From a virus: a stretch of 39,215 nucleotides of DNA. The stretch covers positions 1-39,215 of IMG/VR virus record IMGVR_UViG_3300024433_000018, one strand, 5' to 3'. Below, in pieces: positions 36,131 to 39,215 of this stretch. The position numbers and the translations under genes are program-made. Under the pieces are notes generated by a model. It was given only the letters and a program-made list of their open reading frames with translations, did no database searches and was not told where the DNA came from. How positions within the stretch are numbered: position 1 is the first letter of the stretch; every line of letters begins with the position of its first letter.

Positions 36131-38752
36131 ATGGATAATGATCAAAACTTAAAATTTGAGAATGCTGAGATTGCCGCTAAATTAAAGGGTAGTCTTTTGC
36201 TATTCATCCAAGCTTTCTTCCCCATCCTAACGGGTAGAGAGTTTATCATCTCCCATCCCATCGGCAGGGAAAGCCATTTCATTACCATTTGCCGAGCATT
36301 AACTAAATGTACACGCCTACAAGCATTACGGCTTTTGATAAACGTACCCCCTGGCCATGGTAAGTCTGTAATTGTAAGTTTCTGGATAGCCTGGTGCTAT
36401 GCCAAATGGCCTGACTGTAACTTTCTGTATATCTCATACTCTAAAACACTGGCCACAAGCCACACAGAAACGATTAAACGCATTATGCAGCTTAGTCAGT
36501 ACAAACTATTATTCAATGTTCACCTGCGTGACGATTCACAAGCCAAAGATGCATTTACCACCGAAGAAGGCGGCACTGTAGCAAGCTTTGGTTCTGCTGG
36601 TGCGATTACTGGTCGCAACGCTGGCTTGCCTGGTCTAAAAAGATTCAGTGGGGCTGTTTTATGCTTTCCTTGGGATGAATATGTACAGACAGAAAATGGT
36701 GCAATTAAAATTGGCGAAATAGTCGATAAGAAAATGAATCTGAAGGTTTATTCCGTTAATTTAGAAACCAACGCAGTTGAGCTAAAACCAATTATAGGCC
36801 ATTTTGAAAATCCTGGCAGTCCAATTGTAGAAATAGAATTTAGTGATGGCGCACTCATACGATGTACGCCTGATCATAAAATTTGGACTGATAATCGAGG
36901 ATGGATTGAGGCTAAAGATTTATTGATCAGCGACAAGCTTCCTACGCCAACGCCATATAGTCCTTTGCGGCACACCAATGATAGCCGCACATTTTCTTTG
37001 CGAAATACTAAGGTCTTTAAGCGCATTCAACTCATTACTAGAAAGATGCGTAAACTTGCAACTAATATTGCGCTTCCCAATTTTTTCCCTTGCAGCCTCA
37101 GTCTCCGAAGCCCTACTATCACCACGCCTGATTTTCTGAATGGTAAGAGAACTGGTGTTAAATTTTTTAGCAAGGTCTTTTGCGGAAAGTGGACTCAAAA
37201 CAAACTCAATAACTTCTTTAGTGGCGAACTTGGCACAGGGATGACGCTCACCCATGGAAAAAGTCCCATGACAAATAGAGTCAGCAATATTTTCAGATCG
37301 AGTTCCATACCTCAAGTTTTCTGGTCTATTATCAAGTGCATCACCATTAATATGGCATACATCATACCCTTTAGGTTGTTCTCCGCAAAAAGCCCATGCA
37401 ACCAATTGATGAACAAAAATATTTTTTTTCAAGGTCGAGCAAGTAATCCTTGTCCAAAAGTATTTTCCGCCATTCTTAAGAGTAAGTTTTTTAATTTTTT
37501 GAGGTTCAATCCGGTAACTTCGGTTATCGCCATAATAAACAGTTCTTTGTTCCGATCTAATTCTTCCAAAACTAGATGCGCTATACAATCCATCAAGTCC
37601 AGGAATAAGTCGCCACTCTTCATTCGTTATATTGGTCATGTTAATAAATCCTATTGTATAAATGTGGAAACCCATCATAACTTCTTCTGCGGCACAAGTG
37701 AAGACAAATTTACGCTTGTTCAGAACTGCGACGATATGCATAAGCCAGACGAAGTTCATTCAGATTTAGTACGAGAATCTGTAATAACCAACTTCCGTGA
37801 AACTATCCAGATGCGTCCACGGGGCGTAAATGTTCCCATCATATTTATTGGTCAGCGATTACACGAGCAAGATTTACCTGCTTTTTTCATTGCTGGTGAA
37901 GATGGCTATGAATGGGATAAAGTCATTTTAAAATCCATTGATGATGCTGGCAATGCTCTTTACCCAGAAGCCTTTCCCCTGGATATGTTAAGGATTAGAC
38001 AGACGAAAGACAGGTATGTATTTGCAGCGCAGCACCAGCAAGACCCTCAACCCGCTGGCGGTGGTTTATATACACCAGAAGATTTCCCTTTACTGGCTGA
38101 AGAACCAGAGTATTACATTACATTCATCACGGCTGACACGGCTGAAACCGAAGACCCCAGAAATGATGCTACCGTATTTTCCTTCTGGGGAATGTATAAC
38201 ATTGAAACTCAGGGGCGTAAGACTGGCGTAATGGGACTGCATTGGATTGATTGTCGTGAGATACGAGTTGAGCCTAAAGATTTAGAACGTGAATTTTTAG
38301 ATTTCTGGCAGGAATGTGGACGGCATCCAAATCCACCTCTTATAGCTTATATAGAGAAGAAATCAACGGGCGTTACACTAATCTCAATCCTAAAGAATAT
38401 GCGTGGTTTAAAAGTCAGAGAGATTGAGCGAACCCGTAAATCAGGTAGTAAATCACAACGGTTTATTGATATCCAGCCATACATTGCCAGCAAGCAAGTA
38501 TCACTACCATCACACGCACCTCACACAGAAATATGCATAAATCATATGAAAAAAATCACAAACAATGATTCCCACGCACATGACGATATTGCAGATACTT
38601 GCTCAGACGCAGTAAGAATAGCACTTATAGATAAAAATCTGACTATGTTTACCAACAAAAATATTCAAAGCAGAAGCGCAACAATACAAGCGTTAAATAG
38701 ACATAACAATGTTATCAAGCTTAAAGAACGAGCTTATAAGATAAGGAAATAA
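36131..38752 (+). CDS. Large terminase with an in-frame intein (873 aa precursor, 518 aa mature)
   Basis: The ATPase/nuclease motor that packages DNA through the portal. Walker A NVPPGHGKSVIV is near residue 79. The extein sequence GAVL-CDDMHKPDE is the Walker B region, split exactly by an intein (36662-37726). The nuclease domain shows FITADTAETEDPRNDATVF and a final DDIADTCSDAVRIA. After splicing the product has 518 residues, near the 499 of P22 gp2. I start it at the ATG at 36131 (AAAGGA upstream), not the GTG at 36068, which lies in the inverted repeat. Confidence 0.9.
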   Translation: MDNDQNLKFENAEIAAKLKGSLLLFIQAFFPILTGREFIISHPIGRESHFITICRALTKCTRLQALRLLINVPPGHGKSVIVSFWIAWCYAKWPDCNFLYISYSKTLATSHTETIKRIMQLSQYKLLFNVHLRDDSQAKDAFTTEEGGTVASFGSAGAITGRNAGLPGLKRFSGAVLCFPWDEYVQTENGAIKIGEIVDKKMNLKVYSVNLETNAVELKPIIGHFENPGSPIVEIEFSDGALIRCTPDHKIWTDNRGWIEAKDLLISDKLPTPTPYSPLRHTNDSRTFSLRNTKVFKRIQLITRKMRKLATNIALPNFFPCSLSLRSPTITTPDFLNGKRTGVKFFSKVFCGKWTQNKLNNFFSGELGTGMTLTHGKSPMTNRVSNIFRSSSIPQVFWSIIKCITINMAYIIPFRLFSAKSPCNQLMNKNIFFQGRASNPCPKVFSAILKSKFFNFLRFNPVTSVIAIINSSLFRSNSSKTRCAIQSIKSRNKSPLFIRYIGHVNKSYCINVETHHNFFCGTSEDKFTLVQNCDDMHKPDEVHSDLVRESVITNFRETIQMRPRGVNVPIIFIGQRLHEQDLPAFFIAGEDGYEWDKVILKSIDDAGNALYPEAFPLDMLRIRQTKDRYVFAAQHQQDPQPAGGGLYTPEDFPLLAEEPEYYITFITADTAETEDPRNDATVFSFWGMYNIETQGRKTGVMGLHWIDCREIRVEPKDLEREFLDFWQECGRHPNPPLIAYIEKKSTGVTLISILKNMRGLKVREIERTRKSGSKSQRFIDIQPYIASKQVSLPSHAPHTEICINHMKKITNNDSHAHDDIADTCSDAVRIALIDKNLTMFTNKNIQSRSATIQALNRHNNVIKLKERAYKIRK
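36662..37726 (+). mobile_element. Intein in TerL Walker B site (355 aa)
   Basis: The first intein residue is Cys in CFPWDEYVQTENG (block A). Block B is IRCTPDHKIWT with the TxxH pattern. Block F is YCINVETHHNFF and block G is FTLVQN followed by extein Cys. The penultimate residue is Gln where His is usual. The N-terminal splicing part (about 86 codons) and the C-terminal part (29 codons) are separated by 240 codons that are the antisense of an HNH endonuclease gene. The frame is open throughout. Confidence 0.88.
36920..37639 (-). CDS. NUMOD4/HNH homing endonuclease, antisense inside the intein (239 aa)
   Basis: NUMOD4 (EEWRLIPGLDGLYSASSFGR, residues 7-26) is followed by an HNH_3-type core with VHQLVAWAF (76-84) and CHINGDALDNRPENLRYGTR (95-114): His96, Asn104 and Asn108 fit the motif. 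Two C-terminal helix-turn-helix-like segments follow (LAKKFNTSSLTIQKI and CAAIIGVPQRTIWRW). The ATG at 37639, nine bases after AGGA, is preferred to upstream starts. It would cleave intein-less terminase genes. Its codons pair exactly with the sense intein codons. Confidence 0.88.
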   Translation of the reverse strand: MTNITNEEWRLIPGLDGLYSASSFGRIRSEQRTVYYGDNRSYRIEPQKIKKLTLKNGGKYFWTRITCSTLKKNIFVHQLVAWAFCGEQPKGYDVCHINGDALDNRPENLRYGTRSENIADSICHGTFSMGERHPCAKFATKEVIEFVLSPLSAKDLAKKFNTSSLTIQKIRRGDSRASETEAAREKIGKRNISCKFTHLSSNELNALKDLSISQRKCAAIIGVPQRTIWRWRRKLVADQ

Positions 38753-38753
38753 C

Positions 38754-39215
38754 ATGGCAACGATTGCTAGAAAACACACTTCTCAGCTTGAGCAAATAAA
38801 GCAGTCTGTTGAACAAGCTTATACTTATTTTAGACCCAACTATGAGCGATACCACCAGTTCATGAAGTTCGTTTATAAAACAACTTTAACTGAAGATGAC
38901 ATTGCTGTTTTAGCCAGCCTACAACGCCCACAAATTGAATTTAATATGATGGAAGCCTACATATCCAGGCTTCGTGGTGAATTCTCAAGGATGGAGCCAG
39001 GTTTTGTAGTTAAAGCAAACGATGGCTTTGATTTAGTCGATCCTCAATTGCTATCAATCTTAGAGGCACATTTTAGGTCAATCTTAAACGATTCGGATAA
39101 TGATGGATTTAGCTACGATGTTTACACCGACCTGCTTGTCGGTGGCTTTTCAGTTGTAGAAGTTTACACAGACTATCTATCTGCAATGTCTGTGGATCAA
39201 AAAATATGTGCTGAC
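38754..39215 (+). CDS. Portal protein, N-terminal part (P22 gp1-like)
   Basis: The ATG follows the TerL stop by one base, with AAGGA seven bases upstream. The sequence MATIARKHTSQLEQIKQSVE leads into the P22 portal start. It runs to the end of the window; because 39066-39215 repeat bases 1-150, the frame continues there, giving a 707-residue protein. It is the first gene after terminase in the late module. Confidence 0.88.
   Translation, partial: MATIARKHTSQLEQIKQSVEQAYTYFRPNYERYHQFMKFVYKTTLTEDDIAVLASLQRPQIEFNMMEAYISRLRGEFSRMEPGFVVKANDGFDLVDPQLLSILEAHFRSILNDSDNDGFSYDVYTDLLVGGFSVVEVYTDYLSAMSVDQKICAD
39066..39215. repeat. Terminal direct repeat (contig overlap), right copy
   Basis: Second copy of bases 1-150. 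It differs at 39192 and 39194 (GTG, Val) from 127 and 129 (ATA, Ile). Both differences fall in one portal codon, so two variants may be present in the source population. Confidence 0.92.

Noticed and set aside
37640-37759. Longer endonuclease starting at 37759
   Set aside because: The extra 40 residues overlap the intein's C-terminal block and extein, whereas the ATG at 37639 has an AGGA ribosome site and begins right before the NUMOD4 domain.
1-39215. CRISPR arrays
   Set aside because: No regularly spaced repeats were found; the only regular array is the 22-bp iteron set.

Overview
The window is a complete, AT-rich genome of a P22-like, short-tailed (podovirus-type) bacteriophage, opened inside its portal gene. 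Bases 1-150 repeat as 39066-39215 with two mismatches, so the unique circle is about 39,065 bp. The module order is that of P22: terminase, portal, scaffold, coat, gp4 and gp10 tail factors, ejection proteins, tail fibres. The host is probably a Gram-negative bacterium, given the P22-like tail machine, a DUF1353 lipoprotein and a GH108 endolysin. Its genus cannot be read from the sequence. I see no CI-type repressor and no tyrosine integrase. There is a small Cro-like protein and one small serine recombinase, so lysogeny is unproven.

Layout: 36.1-39.2 kb and 0-16.8 kb (+) hold the virion genes. 16.8-18.4 kb (+) holds a leader hairpin, a lysis cassette and RusA. 18.4-20.6 kb (-) is a recombination operon of SSB, RecT-like annealing protein and YqaJ-like exonuclease. 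20.7-23.3 kb (+) holds Cro, an O-like initiator with lambda-type iterons inside the gene, and a DnaB-like helicase. 23.5-28.6 kb (-) is a leftward operon of small accessory genes, including a short C5-methyltransferase-like protein, a sliding-clamp-like protein and several micro-ORFs. 28.75-29.4 kb (+) holds a zinc-finger protein and a probable small terminase. 29.4-30.1 kb (-) holds a serine recombinase and a membrane micropeptide. 30.3-35.7 kb (+) is a long run of tightly overlapping small genes. They include an Acb2/Tad1-like cyclic-nucleotide sponge, a DUF7352 frame broken by one stop, and an IS66 TnpA/TnpB-like pair with no transposase. 35.74-35.96 kb holds a promoter, tRNA-Asn(GUU) and a cloverleaf-like RNA ending in CCA.

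The most unusual object is in the large terminase gene. A 355-residue intein interrupts the Walker B motif. Between its N- and C-terminal splicing blocks lies a NUMOD4/HNH homing endonuclease gene on the opposite strand, in exact codon-on-codon register. The 240 antisense codons use none of TTA, CTA or TCA, so the sense frame stays open and the intein can still be translated through the endonuclease region.

Other signals that tie the genome together are: three promoters (28.6, 30.3 and 35.7 kb) with a related palindromic motif in the -35/-10 spacer; a recurring AGAGGACTA ribosome-binding leader on minus-strand genes; and a promoter-proximal hairpin at 16.9 kb whose loop is the exact complement of that leader.
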